From Halomarina rubra (GTDB taxonomy: Archaea > Halobacteriota > Halobacteria > Halobacteriales > Haloarculaceae), in contig NZ_JALXFV010000008.1 of the NCBI RefSeq assembly GCF_023699475.1, positions 877,818-941,817 of the forward strand: a DNA stretch of 64,000 nt, read 5' to 3'. Shown here in pieces: positions 7,156-15,115 of this stretch. The notes under the pieces were generated by a model. It saw only the letters and a program-made list of their open reading frames with translations. It was not told the origin of the DNA and did not search any database. The position numbers and the translations under genes were made by a program. Position 1 is the first letter of the stretch, and every line of letters starts with the position of its first letter.

Positions 7156-10100
7156 CAGGCGACCCGTGCGTCGGCGACGAGCGCCGCCCGAGCGTCGAGC
7201 GCGGTCGCCGTCGAGTCGTTGCCGGAGGCGTTCGTCCCGTCCGTGCCGTTCGTGGTGGTCGCGTTCGTCCCGCTGGACGCGTTTGACGCGTTCGAGCCGT
7301 CGTCGGTTGCCGACTCGTTGGTCGGGACGTCGTCGCTCGGTGCGGCGGTCTCGTTCTCGCTGGTCCGGTTGCCCGGCGGCTGGATGGTCGTCCCCTCGCC
7401 GAGGTCGACCTGCACCGTCGAGTCGTCCTCGCCGAGGACCTGCGCCTCGCTCACGTCGGCGCTCGCGTTGTAGACGGTCTGGGCGAGGTTCTCACCCTGC
7501 TCGACCGAGCGGAACTCGTAGGCACCCGTCGCACGGACGCTGACGTTCGTGTGGCCGTTCTCCGGCCCGAACTCGTCGTACCCCGTCGAGGAGTACGGCA
7601 GCGTCATCGTGAACTGCCCGTTCTCGTCGGTCTCGGCCTGCTGGACGTAGGTGAACGTCTCGCTCTGGGTCCCGTTCTGCGTCGGGATACGCAACTGGAC
7701 GCTCGCGCTGACGGTGGCGTTGGCGGGCCCGGTGCCCTCGACCGTCGCACCGTCGACGCGCTCGAACGTCTTGACCCACGGCCCGACGCGCTGGTTGGTC
7801 TCCTCGCTGACGTGGACCAGGCGGTAGTGTTCGAGCGCCGGGACGTACTCGGTCGGGACGCCCTGGATGCCGCCGATCTGGGAGGTGGTGTCGTTGGCGA
7901 CGTACGCCTCGGCCTCCTCCATCGAGGAGAACGTCTTGAACGTCTCCGTGATGTTCCCGTTCGGCGTCGCGGGCACCGCGCTCGTCGGCCCCTGTGGCGT
8001 CTGGAGTTCGCGGTTCTGCCAGTCGAGGACGAGCACCTCGCCGTTCGGGCCGCGCGGGCTGACCGCGCTCCCGTGGAACTGGTAGAGGCGGGTCCGCATC
8101 GAGTCGTAGTGTTGCTGGGTGCGGACGTAGCGGTAGATCTGTGGCTGGCCGGTGAACGGGTTCTCCGTGTAGATGGCGTTCTCGATGAGTACGTTCTGGC
8201 CGCCGTTGGCCTGCGACGGGTAGGCGTTGACGCCGAGGTTGTCGAACGCCGTCGGCGCGGTGTACTTCGAGGAGCGCGGGTCCGCCAGCTTCCAGTCGAT
8301 CATGACGTAGCGCGTGCCCTCGGCCTCGTCGTCGACGAAGTCGGTCGCCTCGCTCTCGTTGGTCGAGAGCAGGAAGTTCGCGGCCGTGCTCGCACTCTGC
8401 TGGAACGGGTTGGCGTTCGGGATGCGCTCGCCTTCGACGGTGATGAAGTGGCCGTAGTCCCACCACGACATCACGCCGTAGGCCCCGTCGGGGTACTCGA
8501 AGTCCTCGGTCTGTGCGAACTGCCCGTAGTACTCCATCGGCGCGTTGTCGGCGTTCGAACTGCCGTACTGGCCCTCGGTGGGCGTGCTGTTGGCCAGCCA
8601 CTCGAGGCTGCTGTCCCAGGAGGTGACCTCACCGGGACTGTTGAAGTCGGCGGACTGCGACGACTGGACCGTCACGGCACCGGGGTCGCTCAGGACCGGA
8701 CCGGTGAACGCGATGAACGGAGCGACGACGACCAGGACGACCACGAACACCGTCATCACCTGGGCGGCGTCGAGGTCCGAGACGCCCTCGGTCGCGCTGA
8801 GGCCGACGAGGTCGACGACGTAGCCGACGACGAACGCCGTCAACGTCGCGATGGGGACGGCCAGGTAGTAGTCGAAGCGGTTCTGGGTGAGCGTCGCCAG
8901 GATCATCAGGACGAACCAGGTGACGAGCAACAGCGACTCGCCGCGCGGTTCGTCGTCGAGCAGGTACTTCGCGAGGAGCACGACCGCACCGACCCCCGCG
9001 ATGAAGAAGGTGAAGCGGTAGCGCTCGGCGAAGAACTGGCCGGCCTCGCCCAGCGGCACCGGCTGTGCCTCGTTGACCGTTCGGACCGCGGCGTCGGCGT
9101 CCAGCCCGTAGATGCGGAGGAACTGGTCGACGAAGAACGAGAACGTGTCGGGGACGGCGAGCCACGCGACCAGCGCGATGGCGGCGAACGCACCGACGAT
9201 GACGCCGGGGAAGGTGAGTCGGGAGTCCGAGCGACCCTCGACGGCGCGTGCGAGCGCAGCGAACGCCGCGAGCACGGCGGCTAGCCCGAAGAACGCGAGG
9301 GGCTGGAGCAGCGAGAAGTTCGACGCACTCAGTGCGAACTCGGAGACCTTCACCACCGAGAGCAGGCCGGCGACGACCGACATGACGACACCGGCGACGG
9401 CGACGTGCTCGGGGCTCCGACCCTTGAGGAACACGACGACGGTGTGGACGAGGAAGAACAGGCCCAGCACCGAGACGAAGAAGATGGCGGGCGGCCACAC
9501 CCAGACGTAGAGCGCGAGGGCGACCCCTGCGAGCACGCTGTAGAGGAGCGTCGGGCGGAGGGCGGACCACTCGCGGGCACGGAACTGCTCGTAGACGGGG
9601 AGGTCACGCTGGGCGACGCTGACGGCGACCATCACCGCGAGCACGGCGATGACCTGGAACAGCACCTCGGCGATGTGGTGGTCCGAGAAGCCGACGAGGC
9701 TCCGGAACAGGAACGCACCGGGCGTCAGCGCCAGCACGAGGACGGCGACGACGCCGCCGAGGCGGCCACCGAAGCGTTTGGCGAGGAAGTACGCCGGGAT
9801 GCCGACGGCCGTCCCGAACACGGCGGGCGCGAACAGGAGCGCCACCGTCGTCGCCTGGTCCTGCGGCATGAACAGGCCGAGGACGAGTGCTCCCGCGGCG
9901 ACCAGTTGGTCGAACAGCGTCCCGAACTGGCCGGAGGACGTCCCCGTGGGGAAGTTCGTCCACGGGTCGAACGGCATGGTGAACGGGAAGTTCTCGACGA
10001 CGTAGCTCGTCGAGCGGAGGTGGTACCAGGCGTCGTTCCCCCGGAACATGAACTCGCCGTCCACCGAGAAGTTCTCCCACGTCTTTACCCGGTTCCACAG

Positions 10101-10214
10101 CATGAAAACCAGCAGTAAAGCGACCGCGGGGATGTGATACAGCTCCCGGACGCGGCCGAGGACGGAGTCGGCGTCGAACGCCAGCCCGTCCTCACGCTCC
10201 GTTGGCTGACTCAT
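7155..10214 (-). CDS. aglB: Oligosaccharyltransferase AglB (STT3 family)
   Basis: AglB transfers the lipid-linked glycan from dolichyl phosphate to Asn in N-x-S/T sequons on the outer face of the membrane. The 1019-aa protein has an N-terminal domain of about 13 membrane helices with the first external loop acidic pair (FRGNDAWYHLRS). Its soluble C-terminal domain carries the catalytic WWDYG motif at residues 584-588. The tail (7218-7370) is unusual: it holds nine sequons in about 51 residues. I start at ATG 10214 (MSQPTERED), since a minus-strand TATA-like box at about 10238-10246 lies 28 nt upstream. The frame remains open further upstream but antisense to aglG. It overlaps the downstream DUF368 gene by one base. 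Confidence 0.95.
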   Translation of the reverse strand: MSQPTEREDGLAFDADSVLGRVRELYHIPAVALLLVFMLWNRVKTWENFSVDGEFMFRGNDAWYHLRSTSYVVENFPFTMPFDPWTNFPTGTSSGQFGTLFDQLVAAGALVLGLFMPQDQATTVALLFAPAVFGTAVGIPAYFLAKRFGGRLGGVVAVLVLALTPGAFLFRSLVGFSDHHIAEVLFQVIAVLAVMVAVSVAQRDLPVYEQFRAREWSALRPTLLYSVLAGVALALYVWVWPPAIFFVSVLGLFFLVHTVVVFLKGRSPEHVAVAGVVMSVVAGLLSVVKVSEFALSASNFSLLQPLAFFGLAAVLAAFAALARAVEGRSDSRLTFPGVIVGAFAAIALVAWLAVPDTFSFFVDQFLRIYGLDADAAVRTVNEAQPVPLGEAGQFFAERYRFTFFIAGVGAVVLLAKYLLDDEPRGESLLLVTWFVLMILATLTQNRFDYYLAVPIATLTAFVVGYVVDLVGLSATEGVSDLDAAQVMTVFVVVLVVVAPFIAFTGPVLSDPGAVTVQSSQSADFNSPGEVTSWDSSLEWLANSTPTEGQYGSSNADNAPMEYYGQFAQTEDFEYPDGAYGVMSWWDYGHFITVEGERIPNANPFQQSASTAANFLLSTNESEATDFVDDEAEGTRYVMIDWKLADPRSSKYTAPTAFDNLGVNAYPSQANGGQNVLIENAIYTENPFTGQPQIYRYVRTQQHYDSMRTRLYQFHGSAVSPRGPNGEVLVLDWQNRELQTPQGPTSAVPATPNGNITETFKTFSSMEEAEAYVANDTTSQIGGIQGVPTEYVPALEHYRLVHVSEETNQRVGPWVKTFERVDGATVEGTGPANATVSASVQLRIPTQNGTQSETFTYVQQAETDENGQFTMTLPYSSTGYDEFGPENGHTNVSVRATGAYEFRSVEQGENLAQTVYNASADVSEAQVLGEDDSTVQVDLGEGTTIQPPGNRTSENETAAPSDDVPTNESATDDGSNASNASSGTNATTTNGTDGTNASGNDSTATALDARAALVADARVA

Positions 10215-10237
10215 TGGTTGCACAAGCCACAAAACGC

Positions 10238-10246
10238 GCATAAGCC
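10238..10246 (-). promoter_or_regulatory. aglB promoter TATA-like box
   Basis: On the minus strand the box gcttatgcg lies about 28 nt from the aglB start, the spacing of a leaderless haloarchaeal promoter. The 93-nt gap is shared with the divergent aglG gene. Confidence 0.55.
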
Positions 10247-10307
10247 TTTTGACCTCGCCCCGGGGTGAAGGGAAAACGCCTTGCCACGCGACGGTGGACC
10301 CCATCGC

Positions 10308-11309
10308 ATGCGAATCTCGGTCGTCGTCTGTACGCACACCACGGAGCGGTACCCGGACCTGAAGGAGGCGGTCGAGAGCGTCCTCGCGAACGACTACGAC
10401 GACCGCGAGGTGGTCGTCGTCAGCGACGGGAGCGAGGCCGTCCACGAACGGATGCTGGCGGACTTCGGCGACAACGAGGAGGTGGTCGTCCACCTCCACG
10501 AACCGAACTCGGGGCTGCTCACGGTCCGGAACGTTGGTGCTGACCTCGCGTCGGGTGACGTAGTGGCGTTCGTCGACGACGACGCGCTCGCCCACGAGGA
10601 CTGGCTGGCCGAACTCGCGGCGGTGTACGAACGGACGGTCGAGCCGTGGTCCGACGGCGGGCGCGCGTCGTCCCCCCGCACGCCGGGCGAGACCCGCACT
10701 GCGAGCGAGGAGGCCGAGGAGGTGCTCGCCGTCGGGGGGAAGATGCTCCCGAAGTGGGTCGCCGGCGAACCGACGTTCCTCCCCGAGGAGTTCTACTGGC
10801 TCATCGGCGTCACCCACCGCGGGTTCGCCGAGGAGGCCGGTGAGGTCCGGAACACCAACGGCTCGAACATCTCGTTTCGTGCCGAGGTGTTCGACGCGCT
10901 CGACGGGTTCGACACCGACGTCGGAGGCCGTCAGGGGGACAACCACCTCCAGGGCGGCGAGACCGAACTGTGCGCGCGCCTCCGCGAGGAGTTCGGTGTC
11001 GGCGTCCAGTACAACCCCGACGCGGCGGTCGAACACAAGATATTCGACTACCGGACCAGCCCCCGGTGGCTCGTCGAACGAGCGTTCTGGCAGGGGTTCT
11101 CGAAACGCGGGATGCAGGTGTTCGTCCCCGAGTCGACCGGCGAGGAGGGCCAGTTCCTCGTGGACCTCCTCCTGCGGTTCGTCCCCGAGCGCGTGCGGGG
11201 ACTGGTCGAGGAGTTCTCCGTCGCGAAGCTCCAGCAGTTGATGATGCTGGTCGTCCTCACCGGTGTGGTCGGTCTGGGCTATCTCTACGGCGTCGTCAAG
11301 TGGCGCTGA
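10308..11309 (+). CDS. aglG: AglG-like dolichyl-phosphate glycan glycosyltransferase (GT2)
   Basis: A 333-aa GT-A fold glycosyltransferase: ISVVVCTHTTERY at the N-terminus, VVVVSDGS for nucleotide binding, VVAFVDDDALAHEDWL with the metal-binding DDD, and the acceptor region EEFYWLIGVTHRGFAEEAGEVRNTNGSNISFR. The C-terminus has one membrane segment (LMMLVVLTGVVGLGYLYGV). From memory, the GVTHRGFA...NTNGSNISFR block closely resembles AglG of Haloferax volcanii, a glucuronosyltransferase acting on glucosyl-dolichyl phosphate. Here the exact sugar is inferred. The start at 10308 (MRISVVVC) fits the family better than the in-frame ATG at 10281. It is divergent from aglB. Confidence 0.85.
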   Translation: MRISVVVCTHTTERYPDLKEAVESVLANDYDDREVVVVSDGSEAVHERMLADFGDNEEVVVHLHEPNSGLLTVRNVGADLASGDVVAFVDDDALAHEDWLAELAAVYERTVEPWSDGGRASSPRTPGETRTASEEAEEVLAVGGKMLPKWVAGEPTFLPEEFYWLIGVTHRGFAEEAGEVRNTNGSNISFRAEVFDALDGFDTDVGGRQGDNHLQGGETELCARLREEFGVGVQYNPDAAVEHKIFDYRTSPRWLVERAFWQGFSKRGMQVFVPESTGEEGQFLVDLLLRFVPERVRGLVEEFSVAKLQQLMMLVVLTGVVGLGYLYGVVKWR

Positions 11310-11321
11310 CTCTCGGGGAGG

Positions 11322-12161
11322 TTACGACGTCTCGGTCGTGTCCGTGCTCTCGTACTCCCAGGTCAGGTCGAAGAACCGACCCAGCCCGGCGACGAACGCA
11401 CCGTTCTCGGTGATGGCTGCCTGCCGGAGGTGGTTGGGGACGTCGTCCTCCTGGACGAGCAGGATGGCCTCGCCGCCCTCGTAGGAGAACGTCGGGTCGG
11501 CGAAGGTGCCTCGCCACGGCAGCTGTTCGGTCGAGTAGCGAACCGACACGTCGTACTCGGCGAGGCGCTCGGCCACCGCGCTCTGGCGGTCGCGCTCGTC
11601 CGGGTCCAGTTCGTCGGGGTGTAACAACAGCACGCGGACGTCGACGCCGCGGTCGAGGGCGTCGGTGAGGGCGGGTTCCACCGTCTCGAAGTACTCGAAC
11701 CCCTTCGAGAGGATGCAGACCCGTTCGTTGGCCTCGCGGTAGATGCGCCGCGTCTCGCGCTCGGAGGGCTGGCCGACGTCGACGACGTAGAACAGCTCCT
11801 CGGTGGCGGTGATGTCCTCGCCCGCCGCCTCGAACCGAGGCTGGAACTCCGCGAGGAACGACTCGCGTTCGGCCTCGACGTCCTGGACGAACGACTCCAT
11901 CTCCTGTCGGCGGTTCTCCTCGGCGCGGTCGAGGATGGTCGCGGGGTCGTGGGGCTGGTAGTGCTTCGGCCGGCCGGGAATCACCTTCACGAACCCCTCG
12001 TCGGCCAGCGAGTCGAGGACGCCGTACACCCGTGCTTTGGGGATTCCCGCCGCCTCGGCGAGGTTCGGCGCGGTCGTCCGCCCGAGCGTCAACAGCTCGA
12101 CCAGTGCGGTCTCCTCGTACTCCGTCAGCCCGAGGCGGTCGAACACGTCCGTCTCGCTCAT
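11322..12161 (-). CDS. TrmB family transcriptional regulator
   Basis: This 279-aa protein has an N-terminal TrmB winged helix (LGLTEYEETALVELLTLGRT, then GIPKARVYGVLDSLADEGFV, residues about 7-65) followed by a PLD/sugar-binding-like C-terminal half. TrmB proteins are archaeal regulators of sugar metabolism and, in Halobacteria, of other pathways too. I use ATG 12161 (MSETDVFDRLG) because it places the HTH at the usual position. An upstream ATG at 12224 has no family support. It ends 13 nt from the aglG stop, convergently, and lies between two glycosylation genes, so control of glycan synthesis is a reasonable guess. Confidence 0.85.
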   Translation of the reverse strand: MSETDVFDRLGLTEYEETALVELLTLGRTTAPNLAEAAGIPKARVYGVLDSLADEGFVKVIPGRPKHYQPHDPATILDRAEENRRQEMESFVQDVEAERESFLAEFQPRFEAAGEDITATEELFYVVDVGQPSERETRRIYREANERVCILSKGFEYFETVEPALTDALDRGVDVRVLLLHPDELDPDERDRQSAVAERLAEYDVSVRYSTEQLPWRGTFADPTFSYEGGEAILLVQEDDVPNHLRQAAITENGAFVAGLGRFFDLTWEYESTDTTETS

Positions 12162-12284
12162 ACCGTCACTGGCCCGTGTGGGGTGGTAAAACCGCCGGTC
12201 CAGGGCCTCGGCGACGCTCCGCACCCCGCCACCACCGCCCGGTCTCCGGCCGTCGTGACGGTTCGTCGACAGCCCGACACCCGA

Positions 12285-12296
12285 ATATATTTATAC
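12285..12296 (+). promoter_or_regulatory. TATA box of the 42-aa CxC microprotein gene
   Basis: The box atatatttatac is the strongest AT-rich promoter element near this gene. It would place transcription about 10 nt ahead of ATG 12330. Confidence 0.65.
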
Positions 12297-12329
12297 GCCG
12301 GGCGAGAGTTACTCAGATAGCGAGTAACC

Positions 12330-12458
12330 ATGTCCGACACGAAAACCGACGACGACCGGGCGCATCTCGAAGACGTCGAGGACGGCTGTGGCTGTGCGGA
12401 GATCATGGACCACCTCTCCGAGAAACGCGCCGCGGCGGCCGCCACCGACGACGACTGA
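12330..12458 (+). CDS. Acidic 42-aa microprotein with CGC motif
   Basis: A very short gene, well supported by its strong promoter, acidic composition and third-position GC bias. The product begins MSDTKTDDDRAHLEDVEDG, has the pair GCGC, then a helix AEIMDHLSEKRAAAAA. The CxC could ligate a metal or join two chains. I do not recognise a named family, although small RAHLEDV...GxGCxEIxxHLSE-like proteins seem familiar from Halobacteria. It lies between the trmB-like gene (divergent) and aglJ (same strand, about 170 nt further on). Confidence 0.65.
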   Translation: MSDTKTDDDRAHLEDVEDGCGCAEIMDHLSEKRAAAAATDDD

Positions 12459-12571
12459 GTCGGCGACCGCGGAGTCGGTGTCCCCGACACGATGTCTGCT
12501 CTCCCCGTCTCCTCACCGTCTTCTGACCACCCACGACTCCCACCAGCCGACCGCTCGTAACCGAGACACCC

Positions 12572-12588
12572 GCCCACGCAGCGTGGGC
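12572..12588. promoter_or_regulatory. 17-bp perfect palindrome upstream of aglJ
   Basis: GCCCACGC a GCGTGGGC is a perfect inverted repeat of 8-bp arms around one base. It ends about six bases before the aglJ TATA-like box (ggttttt, 12594-12600), the position of an activator or repressor site. Confidence 0.55.
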
Positions 12589-12626
12589 CGGCAGGTTTTT
12601 GGCCGCGTGCGGTCGACCTGAGGCAA

Positions 12627-13667
12627 ATGAACGACTCGGACGTCTGTGTCCTCATCCCGACGCTCGACGAGGCCGAGACCATCGGCCCCGTCATCGACGG
12701 CTTCGTCGAGCACGGGTTCGAGAACATCCTCGTGGTCGACGGCGGGTCGACCGACGGGACACGCGACCTCGCCAGCGAGCGAGGCGCTCGCGTCGTCCAA
12801 CAACGCGGCGAGGGGAAGGGCCAGGCCGTCCGGGAGGCGTTCGAGTACATCGAGACGCCGTACGTGCTGATGCTCGACGGCGACATGACCTACGACCCGG
12901 CCGACGCCCGGAAGATGCTCGAACCGCTGTTCGAGGGTCGGGCCGACCACGTCATCGGCGACCGGTTCGCCGACATGCACGACGAGGCGATGCCACGACT
13001 CAACCAGTTGGGTAACCGACTCATCAACGGCGCGTTCGCGACCATCCACGGCCGGAACCTGGGGGATATCCTCAGCGGCTACCGAGCGTTCACCCTCGAC
13101 TCGGTCCGCCGCATCGAACTCGAATCGGACGGGTTCACCATCGAGACGGAACTCGCCGTCGAGTGCGTCAAACACGGCATCAGAACCGCCGTCGTCCCCG
13201 TCTCCTACCACCCCCGACCGGACGACTCCGACACCAACCTCCACCCCGTCAAAGACGGCGGGCGCATCATCCTCGCGCTGTACAGTCTGGCGAAACTCAA
13301 CAACCCGCTGTTCTACTTCGGGAGCGTCGGTATCGCCAGCGGCCTCGCGGGGGCGCTGCTCGGGGCGTGGGTCGGCTACGAGTGGTGGGTCGTCGGCATC
13401 TCCCACCAGGTGTACGCCGTCGTCGCGGGCGTCGCCATCCTGCTCGGCGCGCAACTGCTGATGTTCGCGGTGCTCTCGGACATGATCGTCGCGGTCAACC
13501 GCGAGCAGACCCACCGCCTCGAAGCGCTCGCCGACCGCATCAGCCCCGAGTCCCGCAACGGCCACGGTCGGGGACCGCTCGACCCCGACGCCGTCACCCG
13601 GTCGACGGACGCCACCGACCGCGTCGCCCGCGAGGAGCGAGAACGCGAACTCCGTCCCGAGGAGTGA
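12627..13667 (+). CDS. aglJ: AglJ-type dolichyl-phosphate glycosyltransferase
   Basis: In Haloferax volcanii, AglJ adds the first sugar of the S-layer N-glycan to dolichyl phosphate. This 346-aa protein has the same plan: a GT2 domain (VCVLIPTLDEAETI, ILVVDGGSTDGT, YVLMLDGDMTYDPAD with the metal-binding DGD, HVIGDRFADM, LGDILSGYRAF), a linker RPDDSDTNLHPVKDG, then two membrane helices (about residues 226-248 and 255-288) and a charged tail. The segment LAKLNNPLFYFGSVG is also characteristic as I recall it. A TATA-like box about 29 nt upstream, preceded by a palindrome, sets the start at ATG 12627. Confidence 0.88.
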   Translation: MNDSDVCVLIPTLDEAETIGPVIDGFVEHGFENILVVDGGSTDGTRDLASERGARVVQQRGEGKGQAVREAFEYIETPYVLMLDGDMTYDPADARKMLEPLFEGRADHVIGDRFADMHDEAMPRLNQLGNRLINGAFATIHGRNLGDILSGYRAFTLDSVRRIELESDGFTIETELAVECVKHGIRTAVVPVSYHPRPDDSDTNLHPVKDGGRIILALYSLAKLNNPLFYFGSVGIASGLAGALLGAWVGYEWWVVGISHQVYAVVAGVAILLGAQLLMFAVLSDMIVAVNREQTHRLEALADRISPESRNGHGRGPLDPDAVTRSTDATDRVAREERERELRPEE

Positions 13668-13717
13668 GGGAGACTGTCGGCGAGCGAGGTGCCACTCGGC
13701 GGTCGCTCGACCGACGC

Positions 13718-14047
13718 TCAGAAGGGGACGAACGAACGGAGTCGGCCGACGATGCCGACGCGGTTGTTCTCGCGGGCGTCCTCGAACACCGGGTGGAGTG
13801 CGTTGAGGAACGCCTGCTCGGTCTCGAAACGGGTCTCGGACAGTTCGTCGAGTGCTTCGCCGACGGTCATCGTGCTCCCCGAAGCGTCGTAGGGCACCGG
13901 GACGTCACCGACGGTCTCGCGGACAGTCGACACGTCCGCCGGGAACGTCAGTTCGGCTCGGTCGAGGCGCGCGTCGAGCGCGGCGATACCGAACGCGATG
14001 CTGTCCGACTCGTCGTCGATGCCGTCGGTCGGGGGACGTGCTCGCAT
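13718..14047 (-). CDS. Small conserved haloarchaeal protein (109 aa)
   Basis: A 109-aa acidic protein. Its core LTFPADVSTVRETVGDVPVP, then TVGEALDELSETRFETEQAF, is reminiscent of the DUF5789 group of Halobacteria-only proteins (a short domain with a TFxSAEDA-like helix), but I cannot confirm this. The C-terminus NRVGIVGRLRSFVPF is basic and amphipathic. It lies 43 nt downstream of the HalOD1 gene on the same strand and may be cotranscribed with it. No function is known. Confidence 0.5.
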   Translation of the reverse strand: MRARPPTDGIDDESDSIAFGIAALDARLDRAELTFPADVSTVRETVGDVPVPYDASGSTMTVGEALDELSETRFETEQAFLNALHPVFEDARENNRVGIVGRLRSFVPF

Positions 14048-14090
14048 GAGTTCCCGTTGGGGCGACGGAACCGAAAAGCCTGCGACCGCT

Positions 14091-14366
14091 TCACTCGCCG
14101 AACAGTCCGACGTACCCGTCCGTCGAGAGGACGACTCGGTAGCCGGCGTACGGGAAGCGAACGGTCATCGACGAGCGCGGCGGCCGCGCGCACTTGTCGA
14201 GGGCGTCGGGGTCGACCGCCGTCAGTAACGGTGGCAGTCGCATCGGGTCCTCGTCGCTCGCGACCGCGACGGCTCTGACGAGGACGTCGCTCGGGCGCTC
14301 GTCGGTCGGGTCGAACGAGACCTCGACGTCGGGCGAGCCGACCTCGCTCCACCGTTGGCCGGTCAT
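14091..14366 (-). CDS. HalOD1 output-domain protein (91 aa)
   Basis: A second HalOD1 protein: VEVSFDPTDERPSD, DEDPMRLPPLLTAVDPDALD, and a beta-rich end VRFPYAGYRVVLSTDGYV line up with the protein at 195-545. Its start overlaps the stop of the upstream DUF7344-like gene by 4 nt (ATGA), so the two form a translationally coupled pair. This suggests that the winged-helix protein and the HalOD1 domain act together in one signalling step. The biochemical role of HalOD1 is not established. Confidence 0.75.
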   Translation of the reverse strand: MTGQRWSEVGSPDVEVSFDPTDERPSDVLVRAVAVASDEDPMRLPPLLTAVDPDALDKCARPPRSSMTVRFPYAGYRVVLSTDGYVGLFGE

Positions 14367-14695
14367 ACCCAGCCGGGCGGGAGCTTCGAGGGGTTCTCGG
14401 CCAGCATGCGCACCAGTGGCTCGACTGCCCCGTAGCGCTCGCCGCGCGCGACGACGTCTCGCTCGCGGTTCCAGTCGACGAAGTCGGCCTCGTCGAGTTT
14501 CGGGAGGTGGACGTGGTGGAGTCGCGTCGGCACCTCCGCGGCCGGGTCGGGGACGAGGTCCGCAGTGTCGACGCGCGACTCCGAGAGCAACGCGACCAGG
14601 AGTCGACGTCGGTAGACGTTGGTCAGGAGACTGAACGTCTCGTCCGTCGTGGGCATCGTGACGGTGGTCTCACCGTCGACGTGTGGTACGGTCAT
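14363..14695 (-). CDS. DUF7344-like winged-helix regulator
   Basis: A 110-aa protein with a compact winged helix: TFSLLTNVYRRRLLVALL, then VPTRLHHVHLPKLDEADFVD, ending in a short tail. The LHHVHLPKL recognition helix is characteristic of small Halobacteria DNA-binding proteins now grouped (from memory) as DUF7344; the protein at 50447-50827 shows the same motif. The start ATG 14695 (MTVPHVDG) was chosen; a later in-frame ATG (MPTTDETFSL) is an alternative. It is coupled to the HalOD1 gene by an ATGA overlap. Target promoters are unknown. Confidence 0.7.
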   Translation of the reverse strand: MTVPHVDGETTVTMPTTDETFSLLTNVYRRRLLVALLSESRVDTADLVPDPAAEVPTRLHHVHLPKLDEADFVDWNRERDVVARGERYGAVEPLVRMLAENPSKLPPGWV

Positions 14696-14881
14696 GGATG
14701 ACGGAACGCGTGTGAACCGTGTGGTGCGATCCGTCTGTGGAAGGACGTAGCGTGTTCGAGCGTCACCTCGAATGCACAGTGCGTAATCTCGGTTCCGGCT
14801 AGAAGTCACGTCGCCCGACGGAAAAGGGTGGTGCCGGCGAATCACACAACCGATAAACCGCCGGGCGGTGTTCGCTCACCC

Positions 14882-15091
14882 ATGACGGAGTACACCACGG
14901 TCTCGATTCCGAAGGACCTCGCTGTCCGGGTCGAAGACACCATCGAGGGGACGAGTTTCTCCTCGACCAGCGACCTCGTCCGATTTCTCCTCCGGAGCAT
15001 CGTCATCCAGCACCAGCGGCAGGGCGAACTCAGCGAGGCGGAGTTCGAGGAGATCGCCCAGCAGTTGCGCGACCTCGGCTACCTGAAGTGA
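14882..15091 (+). CDS. Ribbon-helix-helix (CopG-like) protein
   Basis: A 69-aa protein with a ribbon-helix-helix fold: beta strand EYTTVSIPKDLAVRVEDTI, then FSSTSDLVRFLLRSIVIQHQ. RHH dimers bind DNA through the N-terminal strand. The C-terminal LSEAEFEEIAQQLRDLGYLK tail is shared by many haloarchaeal CopG-like proteins. A TATA-like box (gataaac, near 14851-14857) about 29 nt upstream sets the ATG at 14882. No toxin gene is adjacent, so an antitoxin role is not supported. Confidence 0.8.
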   Translation: MTEYTTVSIPKDLAVRVEDTIEGTSFSSTSDLVRFLLRSIVIQHQRQGELSEAEFEEIAQQLRDLGYLK

Positions 15092-15115
15092 CCTCCGGAC
15101 TCGACGCGACGCTCC

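Noticed and set aside
10215-11036. Upstream extension of the aglB frame
   Set aside because: The extra 270 residues lie antisense to aglG. A TATA-like box 28 nt before ATG 10214 and the family N-terminus both place the start at 10214.
14882-15091. Ribbon-helix-helix gene as the antitoxin of a toxin-antitoxin pair
   Set aside because: No toxin-like gene overlaps or adjoins it on the same strand.
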